Assembly (NCBI RefSeq): GCF_001905905.1 | Contig: NZ_LIVT01000001.1 | Coordinates: forward strand, 789,952 to 853,951 | From: Streptomyces sp. CB02366 | GTDB taxonomy: Bacteria; Actinomycetota; Actinomycetes; Streptomycetales; Streptomycetaceae | DNA: 64,000 bases | Reading direction: 5' to 3' | Part shown: piece after piece, positions 20,397 to 27,908 of the stretch | Layout: every line of letters begins with the position of its first letter | How positions within the stretch are numbered: the first letter of the stretch is position 1 | Made by a program: the position numbers and the translations under genes | Notes under the pieces: model-generated | Databases searched by the model: none | The model's input: the letters and a program-made list of their open reading frames with translations, nothing else | Told to the model about the DNA's origin: nothing

Positions 20397-21055
20397 TGGG
20401 GGGTGACCACCTTGTAGTTCTTCGGGACCTGCGCGTCGGGCCTGCGCAGGTAGAGCGGCTGCGGCGGCAGCAGCTCCTGCCCGGCGGCGAGGCGTTCGGC
20501 GGCGAGGGCGGCGAGCGCCCCGGCGGCCACGTGCTCGGGGCCGCGCGCGTCCGGGAAGGCGTCCGGGTAGAGCACCGCGCCCGCTCCGACCACCGGGAGC
20601 CCGGCGAGCGCCGCGGCGATGTCGGCGGGCCGGTCCACGGCGGGCCCTCCCGTGCGGGTGCGGCCGTCCTCGTACCGCGCCCAGTAGACCTCCTTGCGCC
20701 GTGCGTCCGTCGCCACGGCGAACGGCCCCTCCAGCCCCTCGGCCCCCGCGGCGTACGCGAGGCCGTCCAGGGTGCACAGGCCGTGGACCGGCACGGAGAG
20801 GGCGGAGCCGAAGGTGGCGGCGGTGACCAGGCCGACCCGCAGCCCGGTGTAGGGGCCGGGGCCGACGCCCACGACCACGTCCGTCACGGCGTCGAGCGTC
20901 GTCCCGGCCTCCGCGAGGACCCGGTCGACGGCGGGCAGCAGCAGCTCCCCGTGCCTGCGGGCGTCGACCTGTCCCGAGGAGGCGAGGACGGACGTACCGT
21001 CGTGGAGGGCGACGGTGACGGCGGGCGTGGCGGTATCCATGGCGAGCAAGAGCAC
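20393..21055 (-). CDS. tsaB: tRNA t6A complex dimerisation subunit TsaB
   Basis: A 220-residue TsaB, the non-catalytic TsaD paralogue that scaffolds the t6A complex. The N-terminal ASKHA lobe (MDTATPAVTVALHDG) and VVGVGPGPYTGLRVGL are characteristic. The zinc-binding HxxxH of TsaD is absent, as expected. The GTG at 21055 heads the cluster, followed by overlapping rimI, tsaD and a small hypothetical gene. The ATG five codons later is an alternative start. It is divergent from the membrane-anchored transpeptidase-like gene at 21209. Confidence 0.93.
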   Translation of the reverse strand: MLLLAMDTATPAVTVALHDGTSVLASSGQVDARRHGELLLPAVDRVLAEAGTTLDAVTDVVVGVGPGPYTGLRVGLVTAATFGSALSVPVHGLCTLDGLAYAAGAEGLEGPFAVATDARRKEVYWARYEDGRTRTGGPAVDRPADIAAALAGLPVVGAGAVLYPDAFPDARGPEHVAAGALAALAAERLAAGQELLPPQPLYLRRPDAQVPKNYKVVTPQ

Positions 21056-21208
21056 GCAAACAGCCTACGGCTCCGCCGACGGCGTTACGGCGTCCGTACG
21101 GCGTCCCGGCCCTCACCCGTGCTGCTGCTACCGTCACCGGGTATCCGACGGGTACGACGTAAACGCTTGTAGGACATGCGGCAGAGGGCCGCCGAAAGGG
21201 GACGCACG

Positions 21209-21772
21209 GTGGCAAGGAGCAGCTCGGGAATCGTGGCCGGGCTCACCGCGGCGGCGGTCGCCGCGGTCGCCTTCCTCGCCTACCAGGCATCGGCGAACGC
21301 CCCCGCGTCGGTGGCCTCCACGGCCGGTCCGAAGGCGTCCGTCTCGGCTTCGGCCAAGCCCACCGCGAAGCCGAAGCCCTCGGTCGACCCGCTGGCGGTC
21401 CCGGCGGCGTCCGGGGAGGGCGAGCGCGTCGTGTACGCGTTGAAGGACCGCCGGGTGTGGCTGGTGGACGAGAACGGCAAGGCGCTCCGCACCTTCACCG
21501 TGATGCCGAGCCCCGTCGGCCCGCCGCCCGGCGTCCACCGGGTCACCTCGCGCTCGGGCACGGTCCAGGGGTCGGACGGCGTCCCGATCGAGCACGTGGT
21601 CCGCTTCGCGAACGTGGACGAGGTGGCGATCGGCTTCAGCGCGGCCCAGGACGGCTCGATGGCCAGCCCGGACCCGACGTCGAAGACCGGCGGCGTCCGG
21701 ATGAAGCGCGAGGACGGCGACGCGATGTGGACCTTCGCGACGGTCGGCGCCAAGGTCGTCGTGGTCCCGTGA
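21209..21772 (+). CDS. Membrane-anchored L,D-transpeptidase-like protein lacking the catalytic Cys
   Basis: A 187-residue protein with an N-terminal membrane anchor (about 8-27), a Ser/Lys/Pro-rich extracytoplasmic linker (31-68) and a domain whose pattern resembles the YkuD L,D-transpeptidase fold: VVYALKDRRVWLVDENGKALRTF, then PPGVHRVTSR, and finally TGGVRM near residues 160-165. In active enzymes the last motif reads S/THGCVR. Here glycine occupies the cysteine position and the preceding His is missing, so peptidoglycan cross-linking activity is not expected. The GTG at 21209 follows AAAGGGG at good spacing and is preferred over ATG 21176. A wall-binding or regulatory role is possible. Homology is judged by eye. 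Confidence 0.65.
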   Translation: MARSSSGIVAGLTAAAVAAVAFLAYQASANAPASVASTAGPKASVSASAKPTAKPKPSVDPLAVPAASGEGERVVYALKDRRVWLVDENGKALRTFTVMPSPVGPPPGVHRVTSRSGTVQGSDGVPIEHVVRFANVDEVAIGFSAAQDGSMASPDPTSKTGGVRMKREDGDAMWTFATVGAKVVVVP

Positions 21773-21844
21773 CCGCCGTCCCGCGCCGCTCCCCGGAGCA
21801 GCGCGCCGGCCCCGGGGACCTCTGGTCCACGGGGCCTTTCCGCG

Positions 21845-22030
21845 TTACGCGGCCTGCCGGCCGGTCTGCGGACGGGCGTCCGCCTCGTCGCGGGGCGTCG
21901 CGCGGGCCGCTTCGGCGGGCGGGGTGGAGACGGCGCTGGCCGCCGCGCACGAGGCGAGCAGGTCCTTCATCGACAGGGCGGACGGAGTCGGTCGGGCCTT
22001 CGGTCGCGCTGCGCGCTCGGGCGTCGGCAT
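21845..22030 (-). CDS. Small protein downstream of an iron-box-like palindrome
   Basis: A 61-residue protein I do not recognise. It is basic at the N-terminus (PTPERAARPKARPTP), then has SMKDLLASCAAASAVSTPP with a single cysteine, and a polar charged tail. The coding call rests on a strong ribosome site (GAGGAGG, 5 nt before the ATG), third-position G/C bias and a palindromic regulatory sequence directly upstream (22063-22080). Neither a signal peptide nor a membrane helix is evident. It stands between the transpeptidase-like gene, on which it converges, and tsaE. Confidence 0.66.
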   Translation of the reverse strand: MPTPERAARPKARPTPSALSMKDLLASCAAASAVSTPPAEAARATPRDEADARPQTGRQAA

Positions 22031-22062
22031 GGATGCCTCCTCGGTGCTCCGGTGGAGGGCAC

Positions 22063-22080
22063 GGTTAGGCAACCCTAACC
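22063..22080 (-). promoter_or_regulatory. Iron-box-like palindrome (DmdR/IdeR/DtxR type)
   Basis: GGTTAGG and CCTAACC are perfect inverted repeats separated by CAAC, 33-50 nt before the ATG at 22030. The site matches 13 of 16 aligned positions of the Streptomyces iron box as I recall it (TTAGGTTAGGCTCACCTAA). Repression by DmdR-Fe2+ would therefore be expected. Confidence 0.55.
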
Positions 22081-22164
22081 ATGCCTCGTACCCATGTGAC
22101 CACGCCCACGGGCCCGCACGCAACAATTTACCGACGCCCTGTCGGGAAGGCCACTCCCGGAGCC

Positions 22165-22800
22165 TTACGACAGCTCCGCCCGCAACCCCGCCCAGCGCGC
22201 CCCGACGCCCACCAGGGTGACCTCGCGCCGCTCGTCGTCGGTGTCGCCGGTGGCGCGGTCGATGAGGACCCGCAGCCGGTCGTCGGACAGCTCCTCGACC
22301 TTGCCGTCGCCCCACTCCACGACCACCACCGATTCCGGCAGCGACACGTCCAGATCCAGGTCCTCCATCTCGTCGAGCCCGCCGCCCAGGCGGTAGGCGT
22401 CGACGTGGACGAGGGCGGGTCCGCCGGTCAGGGAGGGGTGGACGCGGGCGATGACGAAGGTCGGGGAGGTGACGGCCCCGCGTACGCCGAGACCCTCGCC
22501 GAGGCCCCGGGTGAGCGTCGTCTTCCCGGCGCCCAGCTCGCCCGTGAGCATCACCAGGTCGCCGGGGGCCAGCACCCCGGCCAGGCGGCGGCCCAGTTCC
22601 CGCATCTGTTCGGGGGACGTGACGGTGAGCGTCAGGCTGACGGCTTCCGGCACGGCCCCGGCGGGCTCGCCGGTCCCGCCGGGAGCGGCCGTCCCGGCGG
22701 GGCCGGGAGCGATGGTCCCGGGAGCGGTGGGGCCGGGAGCGGTGGGGCCGGCGGGGTCCGGAGCGGTCTCAGCGGCCGGGTTGTCGTGCGGTGCTTCCAT
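22165..22800 (-). CDS. tsaE: tRNA t6A complex ATPase TsaE with a low-complexity N-terminus
   Basis: A 211-residue TsaE, the ATPase that activates the TsaB-TsaD complex. Walker A is GELGAGKTTLTRGLGEGLG, followed by SPTFVIARVH and VHVDAYRLGG, and the C-terminal ESVVVVEWGDG. The core spans about residues 53-211. The first 50 residues are an Ala/Pro/Gly/Thr repeat (PTAPGPTAPGTIAPGP) not typical of the roughly 150-residue family. The ATG at 22800 overlaps the upstream hydrolase gene by 32 nt. A GTG at 22653, right before the conserved core, is an alternative start, so the extension may be untranslated. Confidence 0.9.
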   Translation of the reverse strand: MEAPHDNPAAETAPDPAGPTAPGPTAPGTIAPGPAGTAAPGGTGEPAGAVPEAVSLTLTVTSPEQMRELGRRLAGVLAPGDLVMLTGELGAGKTTLTRGLGEGLGVRGAVTSPTFVIARVHPSLTGGPALVHVDAYRLGGGLDEMEDLDLDVSLPESVVVVEWGDGKVEELSDDRLRVLIDRATGDTDDERREVTLVGVGARWAGLRAELS

Positions 22801-24031
22801 GCCCGCCAACGTTAGCGGGCGGCACCGTGCCGCTGCGGACGAGCAGGTCGGCCAACCGGTCGGTGACGGTCTCCGGGTGCTCCAGCATCACCAGGTGCCC
22901 GGCGTCCGGCACGATCACCAGCTCGGCGTCGGGCAGCACGTCCGCGATGGCCTCGCTGTGCGTGCCGGGCGTGACCAGGTCCTTGTCCCCGGCCAGGATC
23001 AGTACCGGCACGTCCCTGAAGGCGGGCAGCGCGCCGCTCTTGTCGTGCTCGGTGAAGGCCGGGTAGAACTCCGCGACCACGTCGATCGGGGTGGACTCGA
23101 TCAGCCGCTCCGCGAACCGGGCGACCGCCGGGTCCACGTCCCGCGAACTGAACGAGTACCGCTTGATCAGACCGGCGAAGAGGTCCGCGGTGGCCCGCCG
23201 TCCCTTCTCCACCAGCTCCGCCTGCGAACCGAGCGCCCGCAGCAGCCCGGGCAGCACCCGGCGCACCGCGTTGACGCCCGCCACCGGCAGCCCGAAGTCC
23301 ACCTCGGCGAGCCGGCCGCTGGAGGTGCCGATCAGGGCGACGGCGGCGACCCGGTCGCGGATGAGCGCCGGGTACTGGTCGGCCAGCGCCATCATCGTCA
23401 TGCCGCCCATGGAGTGCCCGACCAGCACCAGCGGGCCCTCGGGGGCCGCCGCGTCGATGACCGCCTTCAGATCGCGGCCGAGCTGGTCGATGCCGAGCGG
23501 CACCCCCTCCGCCTGGGACCGGCCCCGTCCGGAGCGGCCGTGGCTGCGCTGGTCCCAGTAGACGGCGCGGACGAGGCCGCGCAGGGCGGCCCGCTGGAAG
23601 TGCCAGGAGTCCTGGCCGAGGCAGTAGCCGTGGCTGAAGACGACGGTGACCGGGGCGGGGGTCTTGTGCCCGAAGAGCCTGCGGCGACGGGGCGCGGAGG
23701 CGCTCCCCTCGGGAGGGGTCCCGCCCGCGGGCGTTTCGGCCTCCACCTCGTCGACCTCGTAGTACAGCTCGGTGCCGTCGTCGGCGACGGCCCGGCCGGG
23801 CGTGCCGCGCAGGGAGCCGTAGGGCCCGGTGGCGTCCAGTGCCAGACGGGCCTTCTTGCGCATGCCGCGCCCGACGGTCAGCCGCTCCACGGCGACCCCG
23901 GCCGCCGCGCCCGCCGCCAGCACCCCTATCGCGGCCCCGGCGATCCCGGCCCGCCGCCAGCCGGCCGCCCCGGCGGCGCCCGCCGCATTGGCGGTCGCGG
24001 CCACCACGGCCTCCGCGCTGCTCTCGCTCAC
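22769..24031 (-). CDS. Alpha/beta hydrolase
   Basis: A 420-residue hydrolase. The N-terminus carries a hydrophobic segment (AGIAGAAIGVLAAGAAAGVAV, about 29-49), so it may be membrane-anchored. The catalytic domain begins near residue 130 with VTVVFSHGYCLGQDSWHF (oxyanion HG). The nucleophile is in LVGHSMGGM, the acid in LILAGDKDLV and the histidine in PDAGHLVMLEHPE. Esterase or lipase-like activity is likely; the substrate is unknown. The GTG start overlaps the alr stop (GTGA), so it is coupled to alr and read through to tsaE. Confidence 0.88.
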   Translation of the reverse strand: MSESSAEAVVAATANAAGAAGAAGWRRAGIAGAAIGVLAAGAAAGVAVERLTVGRGMRKKARLALDATGPYGSLRGTPGRAVADDGTELYYEVDEVEAETPAGGTPPEGSASAPRRRRLFGHKTPAPVTVVFSHGYCLGQDSWHFQRAALRGLVRAVYWDQRSHGRSGRGRSQAEGVPLGIDQLGRDLKAVIDAAAPEGPLVLVGHSMGGMTMMALADQYPALIRDRVAAVALIGTSSGRLAEVDFGLPVAGVNAVRRVLPGLLRALGSQAELVEKGRRATADLFAGLIKRYSFSSRDVDPAVARFAERLIESTPIDVVAEFYPAFTEHDKSGALPAFRDVPVLILAGDKDLVTPGTHSEAIADVLPDAELVIVPDAGHLVMLEHPETVTDRLADLLVRSGTVPPANVGGHGSTARQPGR

Positions 24032-25251
24032 CGCTCCACGCCCCCGCCCGCCCCCAGGGCCCCGGCCGCCTCGACCAGGCCGGCGGTACGGGTCCGGTCG
24101 GCCGGATCGGCCGTCTCGTGGGCGTACACCCTCGGCACCCGGGCCCCGATGCGGGTGACGATCTCGTACGCGATGGTGTCGGCGGCCTCCGCCCAGTCCT
24201 GCGCGGTCGGCTCGCCCCGGTCGCCCGGCCCGAACAGCACCGCCTCCGCGCCCTCCTCGGGCCGGTCGCCGTGCAGGTCGACGACGAACTGGTCCATGGC
24301 GACGCGGCCCGCGACCGTGCGCACCTTCCCGCCGATCAGCACCGGACCCCGGCCCGACGCGTGGCGCGGGACGCCGTCCGCGTACCCGACCGGGACCAGG
24401 CCGAGGGTCGTCCCGGCGGTCGTCGTGTAGTGGTGGCCGTAGCTGACGCCGTGGCCGGCCGGGGCGTCCTTGACCAGGGCGACGGAGGCGGCCAGCGTCA
24501 TCACCGGGCGCAGTCCGAAGTCGGCGGGCGTGCCCAGCTCGGGAGCGGGCGAGATGCCGTACATCGCGATGCCGGTCCGCACGAGGTCGAAATGGGAGGC
24601 GGGGACGGTGAGCGTGGCCGGGGAGTTGGCGATGTGCCGCACCTCGGGCTCCACGCCCTCCTTCTCGGCGTACGCCACCATCGTGCGGTAGACGTCGAGC
24701 TGGGCGGCGATCGAGGGGTGGCCGGGCTCGTCGGCGCAGGCGAAGTGGGACCAGAGGCCGGTGATCCGCAGGTGTCCGGACCGTTCGGCGGCCAGTGCCT
24801 CGGTGACCAGCTCCGGCCAGTCGGCGGGCTGGCAGCCGTTGCGGCCGAGGCCGGTGTCGGCCTTGAGCTGGACGCGGGCGGGGAGGCCGGCGGCCTCGGC
24901 GGCCGCGACGACCTCGCGCAGCGCCCACATGCCGCTGACCGAGACGTCGATGCCGGCCTCGATCGCCTCGCGCCAGGGCCCGCCGGGCGTCCACAGCCAG
25001 CACATGATCCGGCCGTCGATCCCGGCCGCCCTCAGGGCGAACGCCTCCTGCGGGGTGGCGGTGCCGAGCCAGGTCGCCCCGGCCTCCCGCGCGGCCCTGG
25101 CGCAGGGCACCGCCCCGTGCCCGTAGCCGTCGGACTTCACCACGGCCATGAGCTGCGCCCCGGCCGCCCGCTCGCGCAGGATGCGCACGTTGGCGCGCAG
25201 CGCGGCGAGGTCGATCTCGGCACGGGCTCTCAGGGACGCTGTCTCGTTCAT
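24028..25251 (-). CDS. alr: Alanine racemase
   Basis: A 407-residue PLP enzyme interconverting L- and D-alanine for peptidoglycan. The PLP lysine is K39 in MAVVKSDGYGHGA, and the second catalytic base is the tyrosine in HGVSYGHHYTT. The C-terminal beta domain carries GRVAMDQFVVDL. The ATG at 25251 begins the conserved sequence (NETASLRARAEIDLAAL); a longer upstream frame is unlikely. It starts a short operon with the alpha/beta hydrolase and tsaE. Confidence 0.96.
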   Translation of the reverse strand: MNETASLRARAEIDLAALRANVRILRERAAGAQLMAVVKSDGYGHGAVPCARAAREAGATWLGTATPQEAFALRAAGIDGRIMCWLWTPGGPWREAIEAGIDVSVSGMWALREVVAAAEAAGLPARVQLKADTGLGRNGCQPADWPELVTEALAAERSGHLRITGLWSHFACADEPGHPSIAAQLDVYRTMVAYAEKEGVEPEVRHIANSPATLTVPASHFDLVRTGIAMYGISPAPELGTPADFGLRPVMTLAASVALVKDAPAGHGVSYGHHYTTTAGTTLGLVPVGYADGVPRHASGRGPVLIGGKVRTVAGRVAMDQFVVDLHGDRPEEGAEAVLFGPGDRGEPTAQDWAEAADTIAYEIVTRIGARVPRVYAHETADPADRTRTAGLVEAAGALGAGGGVER

Positions 25252-25311
25252 CGCGCCCAGTCTCTCAGAGGCATCGGCGGCCTCCCCGGCATCGCACGCC
25301 GCCAACCGGAC

Positions 25312-25698
25312 TTATGTACGTTTCATCACATGCTTCAGGTGGTCGACCAGGACCGGGACATGGCTGCCGGGGACGTCCTCGGCCGCCGTGACAAGGGTGA
25401 CCGGAGCGCCCTCGCGCACCAGGTCCACGAGTCGGCCGACCGCCTCCGTGTGCGCCTCGTCGCCGAGTTCGGCGCGGTAGCGCTCGACGAACGCGTCGTG
25501 CCGGTCCTCGCGGTCGTGGTGGTACCAGGAACGCAGCTCGTCGGAGGGCGTGACGTCCTTCAGCCACAGGTCGACGCCGGCCCGCTCCTTGGAGACGCCC
25601 CGGGGCCAGAGCCGGTCGACCAGCACCCGGGCGCCGTCGTCCTCCTCGACGGGGTCGTACACCCTGCGTACGCGTACGGGGTCGCTGCCGTGCGCCAT
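25312..25698 (-). CDS. DUF488 family protein
   Basis: A 128-residue DUF488 protein: RRVYDPVEEDDGARVLVDRLWPRGVSKERAGVDLWLKDVTPSDELRSWYHH is characteristic, with a C-terminal strand LVTAAEDV. Members are small cytosolic proteins of unknown biochemical role. The ATG at 25698 follows a purine-rich stretch. It lies between the NAD(P)HX repair gene and alr on the same strand but with 60-80 nt spacers. Confidence 0.86.
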   Translation of the reverse strand: MAHGSDPVRVRRVYDPVEEDDGARVLVDRLWPRGVSKERAGVDLWLKDVTPSDELRSWYHHDREDRHDAFVERYRAELGDEAHTEAVGRLVDLVREGAPVTLVTAAEDVPGSHVPVLVDHLKHVMKRT

Positions 25699-25778
25699 GT
25701 CCGACCGCCCTTCCTCGTCCGCCCCGCCCCGCCCCCGCGGGCCTTCGCCCCGGCCGGGGCTTCCACTCTGTCCCCGGT

Positions 25779-27227
25779 TCAGCCCGCCCGCACGTCGCGC
25801 CAGGCGGCAGGGATGCCGGCCGCCACGTCCTGCGCGGAGACCGGGGCCCCGTCCGAGCGGCGGCGGGCGGCGAGCCCGTGCAGGTACGCCCCCACGGAGG
25901 CGGCGTCGCGCGGGGCGAGCCCGGCCGCGAGCAGGGAGCCGGTCAGCCCGGAGAGCACGTCGCCGCTGCCCGCCGTGGCGAGCCAGGACGTACCGGTCGG
26001 GTTGACCCGCACGGGGGTGTCCCGGGCCTCCGCGACCAGGGTGGTGGAGCCCTTGAGGAGGACGGTGGCGCGGTAGCGGGCGGCCAGTTCGCGGACGGCG
26101 GCGAGCCGCCCGCTCTCGACCTCGTCCCGGGCCCTGCCGAGGAGGGCGGCGGCCTCGCCCGCGTGCGGGGTGAGGACGGTGGGGGCGGTCCGGGTCCGTA
26201 CGGTCTCCGCGTCCAGCAGGTGCAGCCCGTCCGCGTCGACCAGGACGGGGACGTCGGCGGCCAGCACGTCGGCGACGGCCGCCGCCGCGTCCTCGCCGTC
26301 CCCGAGCCCGGGTCCGACGACCCACGCCTGTACGCGTCCGGCCTGCGAGGGCGGCCCCTCGTGCACCAGCGTCTCGGGGAACCGGGCGATCACGGCGTCC
26401 GCGCCCGGTCCCACGTACCGCACGGCCCCGGCCCCGCCGTGCAGGGCGCCCGCGACCGCGAGGACGGCGGCGCCCGGGTAGCGCTCGGACCCGGCGACGA
26501 CGCCGACCACCCCGCGCCGGTACTTGTCGCTCTCGGCCCCGGGCGTCGGCAGCAGGGCCGCCACGTCCGCGTACTGGAGCGCCTCCAGGTCCGGCGGCTC
26601 GGGCAGCTCCGGGCCGAGCCCGATGTCCACCAGCCGCAGGGCCCCGGCGTGTTCGGCGGCCGGGTCGATGAGGAGGCCGGGCTTGTAGGTGCCGAAGGTG
26701 ACGGTCGCGTCCGCCCGGACCGCGTCGCCGTGCACCTCCCCGGTGTCGGCCTCCACCCCGCTCGGCAGGTCGACGGAGAGCACCGGGGTACGGTCCCGGA
26801 CCACGGTGTGCAGCAGCTCGGCGGCGTCCGGCCGCAGCCCGCCGCGTCCGCCGATGCCGGTGATGCCGTCCACGACGAGGTCGAGCACGCCGAGCCCGTC
26901 CGGCCCGTCCACCACCCGCCCCCCGGCGGCCAGCAGCGCGGCGAGGCCGCCGGGGTGGGCCCGGTCGGGGGCGAGCAGCAGCGCCCGGACGCCCGCGCCC
27001 CGGCGGGCGAGGCGGGCGCCCGCGTAGAGGGCGTCGCCGCCGTTATCGCCGCTGCCGACGAGGAGCAGCACCCGGGCCCCGTACACCCGGCCGTTGCGCC
27101 GCAGCAGATCGCCGCAGGCCACGGCGAGCCCGGCGGCGGCGCGCTGCATCAGCGCGCCCTCCGGCAGACGCTGCATGAGGGCGGCCTCGGCGGCCCGTAC
27201 GGTCTCCACGCTGTAGGCACGTCGCAT
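25779..27227 (-). CDS. nnr: Bifunctional NAD(P)HX epimerase/dehydratase
   Basis: A 482-residue fusion that repairs hydrated NADH and NADPH. The N-terminal YjeF_N epimerase domain (about 1-210) contains VGSGDNGGDALYAGARLARRG. The C-terminal ADP-dependent dehydratase domain (about 225-482) resembles ribokinases, with VVAGSERYPGAAVLA, PTVLTPHAGEAAALLG and the catalytic aspartate in ATAGSGDVLSGLTG. The start at ATG 27227 is chosen because GGAGGG lies 8 nt before it. Position next to acpS and glmS is the usual actinobacterial context. Confidence 0.94.
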   Translation of the reverse strand: MRRAYSVETVRAAEAALMQRLPEGALMQRAAAGLAVACGDLLRRNGRVYGARVLLLVGSGDNGGDALYAGARLARRGAGVRALLLAPDRAHPGGLAALLAAGGRVVDGPDGLGVLDLVVDGITGIGGRGGLRPDAAELLHTVVRDRTPVLSVDLPSGVEADTGEVHGDAVRADATVTFGTYKPGLLIDPAAEHAGALRLVDIGLGPELPEPPDLEALQYADVAALLPTPGAESDKYRRGVVGVVAGSERYPGAAVLAVAGALHGGAGAVRYVGPGADAVIARFPETLVHEGPPSQAGRVQAWVVGPGLGDGEDAAAAVADVLAADVPVLVDADGLHLLDAETVRTRTAPTVLTPHAGEAAALLGRARDEVESGRLAAVRELAARYRATVLLKGSTTLVAEARDTPVRVNPTGTSWLATAGSGDVLSGLTGSLLAAGLAPRDAASVGAYLHGLAARRRSDGAPVSAQDVAAGIPAAWRDVRAG

Positions 27228-27337
27228 GAACCCCACCCTCCGCGATCACGGGGGCGGACGCCAGCCCCGCGGGGCGTGGCGCACACCGTGGTCCCCGGGG
27301 CGGACGCCGGCTCCGCCGCTCGGGGGGCGGGCCGCGA

Positions 27338-27430
27338 CCGGCCGGCTCCCCGTTCGCCCCGGCCTCCCCCGGCGCACGCGCACACCCCGGCCGGCTCCCC
27401 GTCCGCCCCGGCACGCGCACACCCCGGCCG
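27338..27430. repeat. Imperfect direct repeats upstream of nnr
   Basis: Within the 258-nt spacer between nnr and acpS, CCGGCCGGCTCCCCGT occurs at 27338-27353 and 27387-27402. GCACGCGCACACCCCGGCCG occurs at 27374-27393 and 27411-27430. The copies overlap into one degenerate tandem array. No gene is supported here. Confidence 0.6.
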
Positions 27431-27494
27431 TCCCTGCGCACACCTCTGCCCCCCGGCGCACGCTCCGGGCCCGCCCTGCGCACGCGCTCCGGGC

Positions 27495-27863
27495 TCACCC
27501 CTCCGCGATCACCACCGCCGACGCCACGCCCGCGTCGTGGCTGAGGGAGACGTGCCAACCGCGTACGCCCAGTTCGGCGGCTCGGGCGGCGACCGTGCCG
27601 GTCACCCGCAGCCGGGGCCGCCCGCTCTCCTCGACCCAGACCTCGGCGTCGCTCCAGAGCAGTCCGCCCGGCGCGCCGAGCGCCTTGGCCAGGGCCTCCT
27701 TCGCCGCGAACCGGGCGGCGAGCGAGGCGATCCCGCGCCGCTCGCCGCTCGGCAGCGTCAGCTCGCCGGCGACGAAGAGCCGGTCGGCCAACTGGGGCGT
27801 ACGCTCCAGCGCCGCACCGAACCGCTCGATCTCGGCCACGTCGATCCCGACTCCGATGATCAC
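27495..27863 (-). CDS. acpS: Holo-[acyl-carrier-protein] synthase
   Basis: A 122-residue phosphopantetheinyl transferase of the AcpS type, which converts apo-ACP to holo-ACP for fatty acid synthesis (and can serve polyketide ACPs). The magnesium-binding [10 protein letters not shown] (D8) and [12 protein letters not shown] near residue 56 are diagnostic. Length is normal for the trimeric AcpS class, not the longer Sfp class. It lies 45 nt downstream of glmS on the same strand. Confidence 0.95.
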   Translation of the reverse strand: MIIGVGIDVAEIERFGAALERTPQLADRLFVAGELTLPSGERRGIASLAARFAAKEALAKALGAPGGLLWSDAEVWVEESGRPRLRVTGTVAARAAELGVRGWHVSLSHDAGVASAVVIAEG

Positions 27864-27908
27864 GAACCCACCCTCGCCATCCCCATCACCCGGGGCGCGC
27901 GCCCCGGC

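Noticed and set aside
22069..22130. The palindrome at 22063-22080 as a promoter element for a plus-strand gene.
   Set aside because: No plus-strand gene follows; tsaE downstream is on the minus strand, so the only sensible target is the small gene starting at 22030.
27237..27494. A possible CRISPR-like array in the repeats between nnr and acpS.
   Set aside because: Units are imperfect, overlapping and without unique spacers of constant length, so they are simple GC-rich tandem repeats.
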